Source: Streptomyces sp. CB02009 (GTDB taxonomy: Bacteria > Actinomycetota > Actinomycetes > Streptomycetales > Streptomycetaceae). Taken from it: a stretch of DNA of 64,000 bases. Made by a program: the position numbers and the translations under genes. The stretch covers positions 389,600 to 453,599 of the forward strand of contig NZ_LIVV01000009.1 in assembly GCF_001905825.1 (NCBI RefSeq). The letters run 5' to 3'. This document shows positions 1 through 7,370 of this stretch, in pieces (the stretch's first letter is position 1; each line of letters begins with the position of its first letter). The notes beneath the pieces are model-generated. The model did no database searches. It was not told the origin of the DNA and was given only the letters and a program-made list of their open reading frames with translations.

Positions 1-159
1 ATGCACCACGTCGCCGTTCTTGCGGGTCCGGACCTCGTGGGCCAGACCGCCGAGCCAGGCGAGGTCGTCGGACTCGTACAGGGCGATGCCGTCCTCGCGG
101 CTCAGCCGCTCACCGTCCCGGACCTTCTGCTCAAGTTCGCGCTTGAGGCCCACATCCAT
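1..159 (-). CDS. mqnE: Aminofutalosine synthase MqnE, N-terminal fragment
   Basis: Only the first 53 codons are present; the gene runs off the left edge. The product begins MDVGLKREL and continues with a stretch (LYESDDLAWLGGLAHEVR) typical of actinobacterial MqnE, the radical-SAM enzyme that joins the adenosyl radical to 3-(1-carboxyvinyloxy)benzoate to make aminofutalosine. The CxxxCxxC cluster-binding motif lies beyond the window, so the call rests on the N-terminal sequence and on the neighbouring late menaquinone genes. The ATG at 159 has a GGGAGG ribosome site about 8 nt upstream. MqnC, a paralogous radical-SAM enzyme of the same pathway, is the main alternative. Confidence 0.8.
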   Translation of the reverse strand, partial: MDVGLKRELEQKVRDGERLSREDGIALYESDDLAWLGGLAHEVRTRKNGDVVH

Positions 160-207
160 GTACGGCCGCCTCCCTTTTCTCCGAATTACGCCGTGCCAAC
201 CGTACTC

Positions 208-663
208 TCAGCCCTCTTCGGGCAGCTCTCCGACCCGGTTCTCCCACTTCGTGGAGAGCACGATCGTCGTCCGGGTGCGGGAGACGCCCTTGGTGCCGCT
301 GAGGCGGCGGATCGTCTTCTCCAGGCCGTCGACGTCGCTGACGCGCACCTTGAGCATGAACGAGTCGTCGCCGGCGATGAACCAGCAGTCCTCGATCTCG
401 GCGAGGTCCTTCAGCCGTCGGGCCACGTCCTCGTGGTCGGCGGCGTCGGAGAGGGAGATGCCGATGAGGGCGGTGACGCCGAGGCCGAGCGAGGCGGCGT
501 CGACGGTGGCGCGGTAGCCGGTGATGACTCCGGCAGCCTCAAGGCGGTTGATGCGGTCGGTGACAGAGGGGCCGGAGAGCCCGACGAGCCGGCCGAGCTC
601 GGCGTACGAGGCACGACCGTTCTCGCGCAGAGCCTGGATGAGCTGCCTGTCCACGGCGTCCAT
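208..663 (-). CDS. Lrp/AsnC family transcriptional regulator
   Basis: A 151-residue protein with the classic AsnC layout: an N-terminal winged helix-turn-helix (residues about 1-60, motif DRQLIQALRENGRASYAELG) and a C-terminal RAM ligand-binding domain (about 65-150, with the usual G/D-rich loop FIAGDDSFMLKVRV). The ATG at 663 is preferred because GGAAGG lies 10 nt upstream; an in-frame ATG at 681 would add six residues and has no good ribosome site. It lies 48 bp upstream of mqnE on the same strand and diverges from the small gene at 789, so it may regulate the menaquinone genes, but no ligand can be inferred. The intergenic region contains TTAG-N9-CTAA (702-718), a possible operator. Confidence 0.9.
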   Translation of the reverse strand: MDAVDRQLIQALRENGRASYAELGRLVGLSGPSVTDRINRLEAAGVITGYRATVDAASLGLGVTALIGISLSDAADHEDVARRLKDLAEIEDCWFIAGDDSFMLKVRVSDVDGLEKTIRRLSGTKGVSRTRTTIVLSTKWENRVGELPEEG

Positions 664-788
664 AGGTATGAAGCCTTCCATTGTCCAGCGATACCGCGAG
701 TTTAGGTATAGAATCTAAGGTACACAGGGAAGACACCCTGTGAATCTTTTAGACGATCAAAGACGATCTTTCAGGAGTGGTGTTCACC

Positions 789-914
789 GTGTACACGATC
801 GAGATGGCCTACGCACGCATGCGCGAGCTGCAGGACCTGGCCAACCGCTCGCGTGCCCACCAGCCCACCGCCGCCTCGAAGCGTGCCGACAAGAAGCACG
901 CCAAGAAGCGCTAA
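789..914 (+). CDS. Small basic protein (41 aa), function unknown
   Basis: A GTG-initiated 41-codon gene reading VYTIEMAYARMRELQDLANR and ending in a Lys-rich tail (KRADKKHAKKR). An AGGAG ribosome site lies 10 nt upstream. I recognise it only as a small conserved-looking Streptomyces-type protein; there is no motif that gives a function. The N-terminal half is predicted to be helical and the tail is strongly basic, which would suit RNA, DNA or ribosome contact, but this is inference. Its TAA stop overlaps the TAG stop of the convergent UbiX-family gene. It diverges from the AsnC regulator, with a direct repeat AGACGATC (752-759 and 762-769) in between. Confidence 0.65.
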   Translation: MYTIEMAYARMRELQDLANRSRAHQPTAASKRADKKHAKKR

Positions 915-1582
915 CCGGACCGGGGGGTCGCTCCACCGAGCTCTCCCTCCCACCGGCGGTACAGCCGATGCGGCACCCCTGCCGCGTCGAGCACCCGCCC
1001 GGCGACGAAGTCCACCAGATCCTGGATGTGCGTCGCCCCCGCGTAGAACGCCGGAGAGGCGGGCAGCACCACGGCTCCCGCCTCGTCCAGCGCCACCATG
1101 TGCTTGAGCGTCTGCCCGTTCAGCGGGGTCTCCCGCACGGCGACGACCAGCGGCCGCCGCTCCTTCAGCGTCACGCTCGCGGTCCGCTGCAGCAGGTCCT
1201 TCGAGAGCCCCAGTGCCACTCCCGCCACCGCCGCGGTCGAGGCCGGCACCACCAGCATCCCCTTCGCCGGGTACGACCCCGAGGACGGCCCCGCGGCCAG
1301 ATCGCCGGCCGCCCAGTACCGCACGTCGCCGAGGGCGTCCGCCATGTCGAAGGTGTCCGGCTTCCCGTCCGCGCCCCGCGCCAGCCAGGCCGCCAGGTCC
1401 TCGCGCCAGTGCGCGTCGCGGAACGAGATGCCCGTCTCGTCGAGCAGCGTGAGCCGCGAGGCCCGCGACACCACGAGGTCGACGCTCTCCCCGGCGGCGA
1501 GGAGGCCCCGCAGAACGGCGGCGGCGTACGGCGTACCCGACGCCCCGGAAACCCCCACCACCCAGGGCCGACGACTCTTCAT
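911..1582 (-). CDS. mqnM: UbiX-family flavin prenyltransferase (futalosine pathway)
   Basis: About 223 residues, the usual UbiX length. The N-terminal Rossmann-like motif VVGVSGASGTPYA and the LVVSRASRLTL segment are diagnostic of flavin prenyltransferases, which attach a dimethylallyl group to FMN to give prenyl-FMN. That cofactor serves the UbiD-type decarboxylase encoded at 2551-4008. The start at 1582 (MKSRRPW) matches the family; an in-frame GTG at 1648 would add 22 non-conserved residues. The gene follows mqnP after 69 bp and is in the same transcription unit. Its stop codon overlaps the stop of the 41-aa gene on the other strand. Confidence 0.92.
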   Translation of the reverse strand: MKSRRPWVVGVSGASGTPYAAAVLRGLLAAGESVDLVVSRASRLTLLDETGISFRDAHWREDLAAWLARGADGKPDTFDMADALGDVRYWAAGDLAAGPSSGSYPAKGMLVVPASTAAVAGVALGLSKDLLQRTASVTLKERRPLVVAVRETPLNGQTLKHMVALDEAGAVVLPASPAFYAGATHIQDLVDFVAGRVLDAAGVPHRLYRRWEGELGGATPRSG

Positions 1583-1651
1583 CTCCTGCGACTCCACGAC
1601 AGAGAGCCTATCCGGCCGGGAAAAGCCAGGCCCGGGCGCGGCTCTCACCGC

Positions 1652-2554
1652 CTACGGGGTGAGTCCGCGGACCAGCAGGTCGAGGAGGGCGCACACGAAC
1701 AGCGCCATGCCGATGAAACCGTTCACCGTGAAGAACGCCCGGTTCAGCCGCGACAGGTCGTGCGGCTTCACGATCGAGTGCTCGTAGCAGAACGCGGCCG
1801 CCACGATCACGAGGCCGACCCAGAAGAAGAGACCGGCACCGGTCGCGAGGGCGTACCAGACGAGCAGGCCCGTGGTGACGACCGCGGAGGCGCGGGCGCC
1901 CCACAGCGCCGCCGGGATACCGAAGCGCGCCGGTACGGACATGACGCCCCCGGCCCGGTCCGCCTGCACGTCCTGGCAGGCGAAGATCAGGTCGAAGCCG
2001 CCGATCCAGACGCCCACCGCGAGGCCCAGGATGACCGCGTCCCAGGACCACTCGCCGGTCACCGCGAGCCAGGCGCCGATGGGCCCGATGGCCTGGGCGA
2101 GGCCCAGGATGGCGTGCGGGAAGTTGGTGAACCGCTTGCCGTACGGATAGACGACCATCGGGATGACGGCGAGCGGCGCGAGGGCCAGGCACAGCGGGTT
2201 GAGCAGGGCGGCGGCGCCGAGGAAGACGACGACGGCGATCCCGGCCCCGGTCCACGCCGAGCGCACGGACACGGCCCCGGTCACCAGCTCGCGCTGGGCG
2301 GTGCGCGGGTTGCGCGCGTCGATCTCGCGGTCGATGATCCGGTTGCAGGCCATGGCGAAGGTCCGCAGCCCCACCATGCAGACGGTGACGAGGAACAGCG
2401 TCCACCAGTGGATGTCCTTGTCCACCTGGTACATGGCGGTGAGCGCGGCGGTGTACGCGAAGGGCAGCGCGAACACCGAGTGCTCGATCATCACCAGGCG
2501 CAGGAACGCCTTCGTACGCCCCGGCTGTGCGCCGGGCACGGCGGCCGTGGTCAC
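1652..2554 (-). CDS. mqnP: UbiA-family prenyltransferase MqnP
   Basis: A 300-residue polytopic membrane protein with both Asp-rich motifs of UbiA enzymes: NRIIDREID in the first half and CQDVQADR in the second, which bind the Mg-polyprenyl diphosphate. In the futalosine pathway this protein prenylates 1,4-dihydroxy-6-naphthoate. It starts with a GTG that overlaps the stop of the upstream UbiD-type gene (GTGA), implying translational coupling. A heme O synthase or 4-hydroxybenzoate prenyltransferase role is less likely given the flanking UbiD/UbiX and MqnE genes. Confidence 0.92.
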   Translation of the reverse strand: MTTAAVPGAQPGRTKAFLRLVMIEHSVFALPFAYTAALTAMYQVDKDIHWWTLFLVTVCMVGLRTFAMACNRIIDREIDARNPRTAQRELVTGAVSVRSAWTGAGIAVVVFLGAAALLNPLCLALAPLAVIPMVVYPYGKRFTNFPHAILGLAQAIGPIGAWLAVTGEWSWDAVILGLAVGVWIGGFDLIFACQDVQADRAGGVMSVPARFGIPAALWGARASAVVTTGLLVWYALATGAGLFFWVGLVIVAAAFCYEHSIVKPHDLSRLNRAFFTVNGFIGMALFVCALLDLLVRGLTP

Positions 2555-4008
2555 AGCCCGTACTCCTTCCAGCGGCGGTCCACGAGGGCGGCCGTCGCCG
2601 GGTCCGACTCGACCATGTCCGGCCAGCCGCCGTCGCGGGTGTACCCCTCCTCGGGCAGCTTCTTCGTGGCGTCGATGCCCGCCTTGCCGCCCCAGAACTG
2701 CTGGTAGGAGGCATGGTCGAGGTGGTCGACCGGCCCCTCGACGACCGTGAGGTCACGGGCGTAGTCGGTGTTGCCGAGGGCCCGCCAGGACACCTCGTGC
2801 AGGTCGTGGACGTCGCAGTCCTTGTCGACCACGATGATCAGCTTGGTCAGCGACATCATGTGCGCGCCCCAGATGGCGTGCATGACCTTCTGCGCGTGCT
2901 TCGGGTACTTCTTGTCGATCGAGACGATCGCGCAGTTGTGGAAGCCGCCCGACTCCGGCAGGTGGTAGTCGACGATGTCCGGCACGATGATCTTGAGGAG
3001 CGGCAGGAAGAAACGCTCCGTCGCGCGGCCGAGCGGACCGTCCTCGGTCGGCGGCCGGCCGACGACGATCGACTGGAGCAGCGGGCGCTTCCGCATCGTG
3101 ATGCAGTCGATCTTCAGCGCCGGGAAGGGCTCCTGCGGCGTGTAGAAGCCGGTGTGGTCGCCGAAGGGACCCTCCGGCAGCATCTCCCCCGGCTCCAGCC
3201 AGCCCTCGACGACGACCTCGGCGTTGGCCGGGACCTGGAGCGGCACGGTCTTGCAGTCGACCATCTCGATCCGCTTGCCCTGCACGAAGCCGGCGAAGAG
3301 GTACTCGTCGATGTCGCCGGGCAGCGGGGCGGTCGAGGCGTACGTCACGGCCGGCGGGCAGCCGAAGGCGATCGCGACCGGCAGCCGCTCGCCCTTCGCC
3401 GCCGCGACGGCGTAGTGGTTGCGGCTGTCCTTGTGGATCTGCCAGTGCATGCCGATGGTGCGCTTGTCGTGCCGCTGGAGCCGGTAGAGCCCGAGGTTCC
3501 GGACCCCGGTCTCCGGGTGCTTCGTGTGGGTGAGGCCCAGGTTGAAGAAGGAGCCGCCGTCCTTCGGCCAGGTGAAGAGGGCGGGGAGGAGGTCGAGGTC
3601 GACGTCGTCCCCGGTCAGGACGACCTCCTGCACGGGGGCGTCGTCGGACTTCACCTTCTTCGGCGGCACGTGGACCATCGAGCCGAGCTTGCCGAAGGCC
3701 TCGCGGACGCCGACGAAACCCTGCGGGAGCTCGGGCTTGAGCAGCCCGCCGATCTTCTCGCTGATCTCGCCGTACGACTTCAGGCCGAGGGCCTTGAGCA
3801 GTCGGCGGTCGGTCCCGAAGACGTTCATCGCGAGGGGCATCGAGGAGCCCTTGACGTTCTCGAAGAGAAGCGCCGGGCCCCCTGCCTTGTTCACCCGGTC
3901 GACGATCTCCCCGACCTCCAGGTACGGGTCGACTTCGGCCTTGATGCGCTTGAGGTCGCCTTCGCGCTCGAGGGCCCTGAGCAGCGAGCGGAGATCGTCG
4001 TAAGCCAT
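2551..4008 (-). CDS. mqnL: UbiD-family menaquinone-pathway decarboxylase
   Basis: 485 residues, standard for UbiD prenyl-FMN-dependent decarboxylases. Family segments include GPALLFENVKG near residues 43-53, the EGPFGDHTGFY loop that positions the prFMN and metal, and HNCAIVSIDKKYPKHA in the C-terminal half. In this pathway it removes the carboxylate from the prenylated naphthoate before MenG methylation. It is the first gene of the mqnL-mqnP-mqnM block. A GATACT hexamer sits 7 nt before the ATG at 4008 and no Shine-Dalgarno is visible, so the transcript is probably leaderless. Confidence 0.93.
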   Translation of the reverse strand: MAYDDLRSLLRALEREGDLKRIKAEVDPYLEVGEIVDRVNKAGGPALLFENVKGSSMPLAMNVFGTDRRLLKALGLKSYGEISEKIGGLLKPELPQGFVGVREAFGKLGSMVHVPPKKVKSDDAPVQEVVLTGDDVDLDLLPALFTWPKDGGSFFNLGLTHTKHPETGVRNLGLYRLQRHDKRTIGMHWQIHKDSRNHYAVAAAKGERLPVAIAFGCPPAVTYASTAPLPGDIDEYLFAGFVQGKRIEMVDCKTVPLQVPANAEVVVEGWLEPGEMLPEGPFGDHTGFYTPQEPFPALKIDCITMRKRPLLQSIVVGRPPTEDGPLGRATERFFLPLLKIIVPDIVDYHLPESGGFHNCAIVSIDKKYPKHAQKVMHAIWGAHMMSLTKLIIVVDKDCDVHDLHEVSWRALGNTDYARDLTVVEGPVDHLDHASYQQFWGGKAGIDATKKLPEEGYTRDGGWPDMVESDPATAALVDRRWKEYGL

Positions 4009-4097
4009 AGGGGCCAGTATCCGCCACGGGCTACGCTGGGCCTGTCACCGGGGCGGTCGAAACGAGCCCCATCTCTGCTTCCAAGGGGCTGTCCCAC

Positions 4098-4466
4098 ATG
4101 CTCAGGGCGCTGCTGTTCATCATCCCGCTGGCGCTGATGATCTACGCCTTCATCGACTGCCTGAACACCCCGGAGGAAGAGGTCAAGCACCTTCCGAAGC
4201 CGGTCTGGGCCATCGTCGTCCTGCTGTTCTCGGTGGTCGGCGCGATCGGCTGGATCGTCGCGGGCAAGGACCGGCGGCCGCGGACCCGGGGCGGCGCGGG
4301 CGGCTGGGTCGCCCCCGACGACAACCCCGAGTTCCTGAAGTCCCTCAAGGACGAGGGGCAGACCGGGCGGCCGGACGACGAGGACCTCAGGGCCCGGGAG
4401 GCGGACCTCCGCCGCCGCGAGGAGGAACTGAGGCGGCGCGAGCGCGGCGAGGACACCGAGAGCTGA
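4098..4466 (+). CDS. PLDc_N (phospholipase D nuclease N-terminal-like) membrane protein
   Basis: 122 residues. Two hydrophobic helices (about residues 3-20 and 36-57) flank the conserved FIDCLNTPEEEVKHLPKPVW segment characteristic of the PLDc_N domain, which despite its name is a small membrane module of unknown function. The C-terminal 40 residues are a highly charged coiled-coil-like run of Arg and Glu (AREADLRRREEELRRRERG). The stop overlaps the start of the LysR gene (TGATG), so the two are cotranscribed and probably translationally coupled. Role unknown. Confidence 0.85.
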   Translation: MLRALLFIIPLALMIYAFIDCLNTPEEEVKHLPKPVWAIVVLLFSVVGAIGWIVAGKDRRPRTRGGAGGWVAPDDNPEFLKSLKDEGQTGRPDDEDLRAREADLRRREEELRRRERGEDTES

Positions 4467-5350
4467 TGGAGCTGCGGCTCCTGGCCACCTTCGAGAAGGT
4501 CGCCACCGTCCTCTCCTTCACCCGGGCCGCCGCCGAACTCGGGTACGCGCAGTCCAGCGTCACCGGTCAGATCCGGTCCCTGGAGTCCTCGCTCGGCGTG
4601 GAGCTCTTCGAGCGGCTCGGCAGCCGCATCCGGCTGACCGAGGCCGGGGAGCGGCTCGTGCCGTACGCCCGCCGCATGGGCGAGCTGGCCGAGGAGGCCC
4701 GTACCGCCGTCGCCGTCGCGGCCGAGCCGGCCGGCACGATCGCCATCGGCACCATGGAGTCCCTGACCTCCTACCGGCTGCCGCCGCTCCTCGAGTACTT
4801 CCACCACCGCTACCCGGGGGTCCGCCTCACCCTGCGGCCCACCCTGGGCGACGAGACCCGGCAGGCGCTGCGGCAGGGCACGTACGACGTCGGCTTCCTG
4901 ATGGAGCCCGACACCGAGCACGAGGGCCTGGAGTCGGAGGTCCTCGCGCCCGAGCCCCTGGTCCTGGTGGCGGGTCCCGGCCATCCCCTGGTGGGGCGTA
5001 CCGGGCTGACCGCCGCGGACCTGGCCGGGGCGCAGCTGGTGGGCACCGAGCCGGGCTGCCCGTACCGCGACCTGTTCGAGGCGGAGCTGCGGGAGTGGGC
5101 GCCGCCGTTCATGGAGTTCGGCACGATCGAGGCGACCAAGCGCGGGGTGGCCGCGGGACTCGGGGTGGCGCTGCTGCCCCGGGTGGCCGTCGCGGCGGAA
5201 CTGTCGGAGGGAACGCTGGTCCCGCTGGCCTGGGAGGCGCCGTTCACCCTCTTCACCCAACTCGCGTGGCGACGGGGGAAGCGGCTTCCGGCACATGTCC
5301 GTCTGTTCGTGGAGCAGGCGCGGCGACTGGTGTCCGAGCAGCAAGGGTGA
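4466..5350 (+). CDS. LysR-family transcriptional regulator
   Basis: 294 residues with an N-terminal LysR helix-turn-helix (residues 1-60, including FTRAAAELGYAQSSVTGQIR) and a C-terminal co-inducer-binding domain from about residue 88. LysR proteins commonly regulate a divergent or adjacent gene; the obvious candidate here is the convergent EamA transporter, whose 3-prime end overlaps this gene by 98 bp. No effector can be deduced. It is coupled to the upstream PLDc_N gene through a TGATG junction. Confidence 0.93.
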   Translation: MELRLLATFEKVATVLSFTRAAAELGYAQSSVTGQIRSLESSLGVELFERLGSRIRLTEAGERLVPYARRMGELAEEARTAVAVAAEPAGTIAIGTMESLTSYRLPPLLEYFHHRYPGVRLTLRPTLGDETRQALRQGTYDVGFLMEPDTEHEGLESEVLAPEPLVLVAGPGHPLVGRTGLTAADLAGAQLVGTEPGCPYRDLFEAELREWAPPFMEFGTIEATKRGVAAGLGVALLPRVAVAAELSEGTLVPLAWEAPFTLFTQLAWRRGKRLPAHVRLFVEQARRLVSEQQG

Positions 5351-6182
5351 CCTTGAGGCTGGCGAGGACGATCAGGGGAACGCCGAGCGCCTGGACCAGC
5401 CCGATGTGGTGCCCGTACGCGGCCCAGTCGGCGCCCATGGCGACGGCGGGGTAGGTGAAGGCCAGCACGGCGATCTTGGCGGTGGGCAGCTTGGCGTACG
5501 CGGCGTACATGAGGACGTACATCAGCCCGGTGTGGACGATCCCGAGGCCCGCGAGCCATCCCCAGCCCGCACCGAGCTCCGACGCGGCGCCGAAGTCGGC
5601 GAACGGGAGCAGCAGCGGGATGCCGACCAGGACCTGGACGAGGGCGATCAGATGCGGCCGTACGCCGGTGATCCGCTTGGTGACGATCGTCGACAGGGCG
5701 TAGAGGACGGCGGCGCCGAGCGCGAGCCCGAGGCCCTTGAGGGACGCGGTGTCGCCGGGCCGTATCCCGGACACCAGCACGAGCCCGGCGAACGCGACGG
5801 CGAGCCAGCCGAACTTCGCGGCGGTGATCCGCTCCCGGAACAGCACGGCGCCGAACACCACCAGGAAGAACGGCTGCGTGTGGTAGACGACGGTGGCGAA
5901 GGAGATCGAGGTGGCCTCGTACGCCTCGAAGAGCAGCACCCAGTTGAAGACGATGAACACCCCGCCGAGCGCGGCGAGGCCGAACGTCCTCGGGGTGAGG
6001 CCGTGGCCGGTGAAGTAGCCGCGGGCCAGGCTGTACGCGCCGAGGGCGGCGGCCCCGAAGAGGCACCGGAAGAACACCACGTTGAAGGGGGACGCCCCCG
6101 ACTCCACGACGAAGATGCCGAGGGTGCCGGAGAGCACCATGGCGAGGGTGAGTTCGACGGTTCCCCTGGTCTCGTTTCTCAT
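5253..6182 (-). CDS. EamA/DMT-superfamily transporter
   Basis: 309 residues with ten hydrophobic segments in two EamA repeats, the layout of drug/metabolite exporters such as RhaT/YdcZ relatives. The repeat signature appears as FRCLFGAAALGAYSLARG in the first half and RITGVRPHLIALVQVLVG in the second. The substrate is unknown. The C-terminal 30 residues are Ala/Pro-rich and lie antisense to the end of the LysR gene. A TAGCGT hexamer 7 nt before the ATG suggests a leaderless transcript; a perfect 23-bp palindrome lies 54 bp further upstream (6236-6258). Confidence 0.9.
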   Translation of the reverse strand: MRNETRGTVELTLAMVLSGTLGIFVVESGASPFNVVFFRCLFGAAALGAYSLARGYFTGHGLTPRTFGLAALGGVFIVFNWVLLFEAYEATSISFATVVYHTQPFFLVVFGAVLFRERITAAKFGWLAVAFAGLVLVSGIRPGDTASLKGLGLALGAAVLYALSTIVTKRITGVRPHLIALVQVLVGIPLLLPFADFGAASELGAGWGWLAGLGIVHTGLMYVLMYAAYAKLPTAKIAVLAFTYPAVAMGADWAAYGHHIGLVQALGVPLIVLASLKVTLAARTPVAAPAPRTDGHVPEAASPVATRVG

Positions 6183-6235
6183 GACGACGACGCTACGAGC
6201 GGCCCGGATCCGGGTCCACGAGCCAGTGGGGGGAC

Positions 6236-6258
6236 CTGCCGATGGGGCCCATCGGCAG
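6236..6258. promoter_or_regulatory. Perfect palindrome upstream of the EamA gene (possible operator)
   Basis: Two 11-base arms, CTGCCGATGGG and CCCATCGGCAG, meet around a single central G. With only a one-base centre it cannot form an ordinary RNA loop efficiently, so it looks more like a dimer-binding DNA site. It lies between the EamA start (6182) and the end of the small secreted protein gene. The binding protein is not known; the nearby LysR regulator is a candidate, although LysR sites usually follow a T-N11-A pattern that this does not obviously match. Confidence 0.5.
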
Positions 6259-6277
6259 CGGCGATGACTGCCGGTGG

Positions 6278-6330
6278 GAGCCTCCCGGACCGCCGCCGCG
6301 CACGGCGGTCGACGGTCCGGGAGGGGGCTC
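6278..6330 (-). terminator. Probable terminator of the small secreted protein gene
   Basis: Arms CTCCCGGACCG (6282-6292) and CGGTCCGGGAG (6313-6323) pair perfectly, with an inner GCCG/CGGC helix possible in the loop. It lies just past the stop codon of the gene at 6329-6520 and overlaps its last bases. No clear U-tract follows. Confidence 0.55.
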
Positions 6331-6520
6331 AGTTGTCGGAGCCGACGGTGTTGTCGTGACCGGCGTTGAAGACGTCGTCGTGCGCGAACTGGAGCCAGTC
6401 GCCGAAGACGACGGTGTGCGAGGCCTCCGGCTCGAGCTCGACGTGGACGTCGGCGCTCGCGATGCCGGCGGCGCCGAGGACGAGGGCACCGGTGGCGAGG
6501 ACGGTCAGCAGGGAACGCAT
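6329..6520 (-). CDS. Small secreted protein (63 aa), unknown
   Basis: The product starts MRSLLTVLATGALVLGAAG and has a Sec signal peptide ending ASA, with predicted cleavage before DVHVEL. The mature part is only about 40 residues and is rich in His, Asp and Asn, ending FNAGHDNTVGSDN. It has no chaplin domain and no cysteine, so it is neither a chaplin nor a lanthipeptide precursor. A GAGAGG ribosome site 6 nt upstream supports the ATG at 6520 over an in-frame ATG at 6550. Function unknown; the acidic and His-rich tail could bind metal, which is speculation. Confidence 0.7.
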   Translation of the reverse strand: MRSLLTVLATGALVLGAAGIASADVHVELEPEASHTVVFGDWLQFAHDDVFNAGHDNTVGSDN

Positions 6521-6736
6521 GGAAGACCTCTCGGTAGAGCGGCGAAACACCCCGCCGACCGGCGGAGCACCCCGCAGGCTAGGTCCGCCGACCGCCCCTC
6601 CCCCGGGCGCCGGGCCGGTGGGGCTCCGGTCCTCAGCCGATCGGCGGAGGGGACGACGTCGATCACCGACCGGAGGGAACCTCGCACAAGGGTTCTGGTG
6701 TGAGAGTGACTGGAGTTCCGAAGGTGAGGGGGAGCA

Positions 6737-7339
6737 GTGGGGAAGAGACTGGAACGGAAGATGCTGCGGCTGATGGCGGGCGGGAGGCCGGTCGCGCTCG
6801 TCGCGGGCTCGGCCTCCTTGAAGAAACTCGCCCGATTGACGCTGCTGGCCGAGCAGTTCGGCTACGCGTACGCGGACTTACGGCAGGGAGGAACCAGCTT
6901 CACCCTGTACCTCGTGCCGGACCTCCGTCCGCGGGCGCGGGAACTCGCCGCGGAGAACTGGAGCAGATACCCGCGGGCCACCGAAGAAGGACCCCTGCCT
7001 GCGACCGACCTCGAGACGTTCGCGCTCCTCAGGGCCAGGATGCTGTCCGACCTCGAGCGGAGGTACCGGAAGGAGGTCCTCTGGCTCCTCTGCGTGCCCC
7101 TCGTCCTCGCCGCCCTCGACGTCGGGGCGGACTTCGGTGACGGCTGGGACTCCGTCCTCACCATCGCCGCTGTCACCTGGGCGGGGACCGTCGTCCTCAT
7201 GCTGCCCCTCCACGTGTGGGGCCGACGGACAGCACGGAAGAGCGCGGCCCTCCTCGAAGCGGCCGGCTTCACCCGGGTGCCGGACGAGAGCGGACGGCTC
7301 CGTTACGTCCCCCCGGCTAACGCGGCCCGTCCGAGGTGA
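6737..7339 (+). CDS. Hypothetical membrane protein with a TTA codon
   Basis: 200 residues that I do not recognise. The N-terminal half is soluble and the segment from about residue 117 contains two hydrophobic helices (LLCVPLVLAALDVG and LTIAAVTWAGTVVLMLPLHV) followed by a basic C-terminal tail. It starts with GTG, with GAGGGGGAG just upstream. Codon 48 (6878-6880) is TTA, the rarest Streptomyces codon, read only by the bldA tRNA, so expression may be restricted to late growth. The gene stands alone between an inverted-repeat-containing leader and the deaminase gene. Confidence 0.75.
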   Translation: MGKRLERKMLRLMAGGRPVALVAGSASLKKLARLTLLAEQFGYAYADLRQGGTSFTLYLVPDLRPRARELAAENWSRYPRATEEGPLPATDLETFALLRARMLSDLERRYRKEVLWLLCVPLVLAALDVGADFGDGWDSVLTIAAVTWAGTVVLMLPLHVWGRRTARKSAALLEAAGFTRVPDESGRLRYVPPANAARPR

Positions 7340-7370
7340 GGCCTCGTCCGTGGCGGGGAAGAGATCCGGC

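Noticed and set aside
740..2707. Long plus-strand reading frame antisense to mqnM and mqnP
   Set aside because: It has the skewed amino acid composition (Arg, Gly, Pro, His) of a high-GC shadow frame and overlaps two well-recognised genes.
6329..6520. Chaplin or lanthipeptide precursor
   Set aside because: No chaplin domain, no cysteine, and no modification enzymes nearby.
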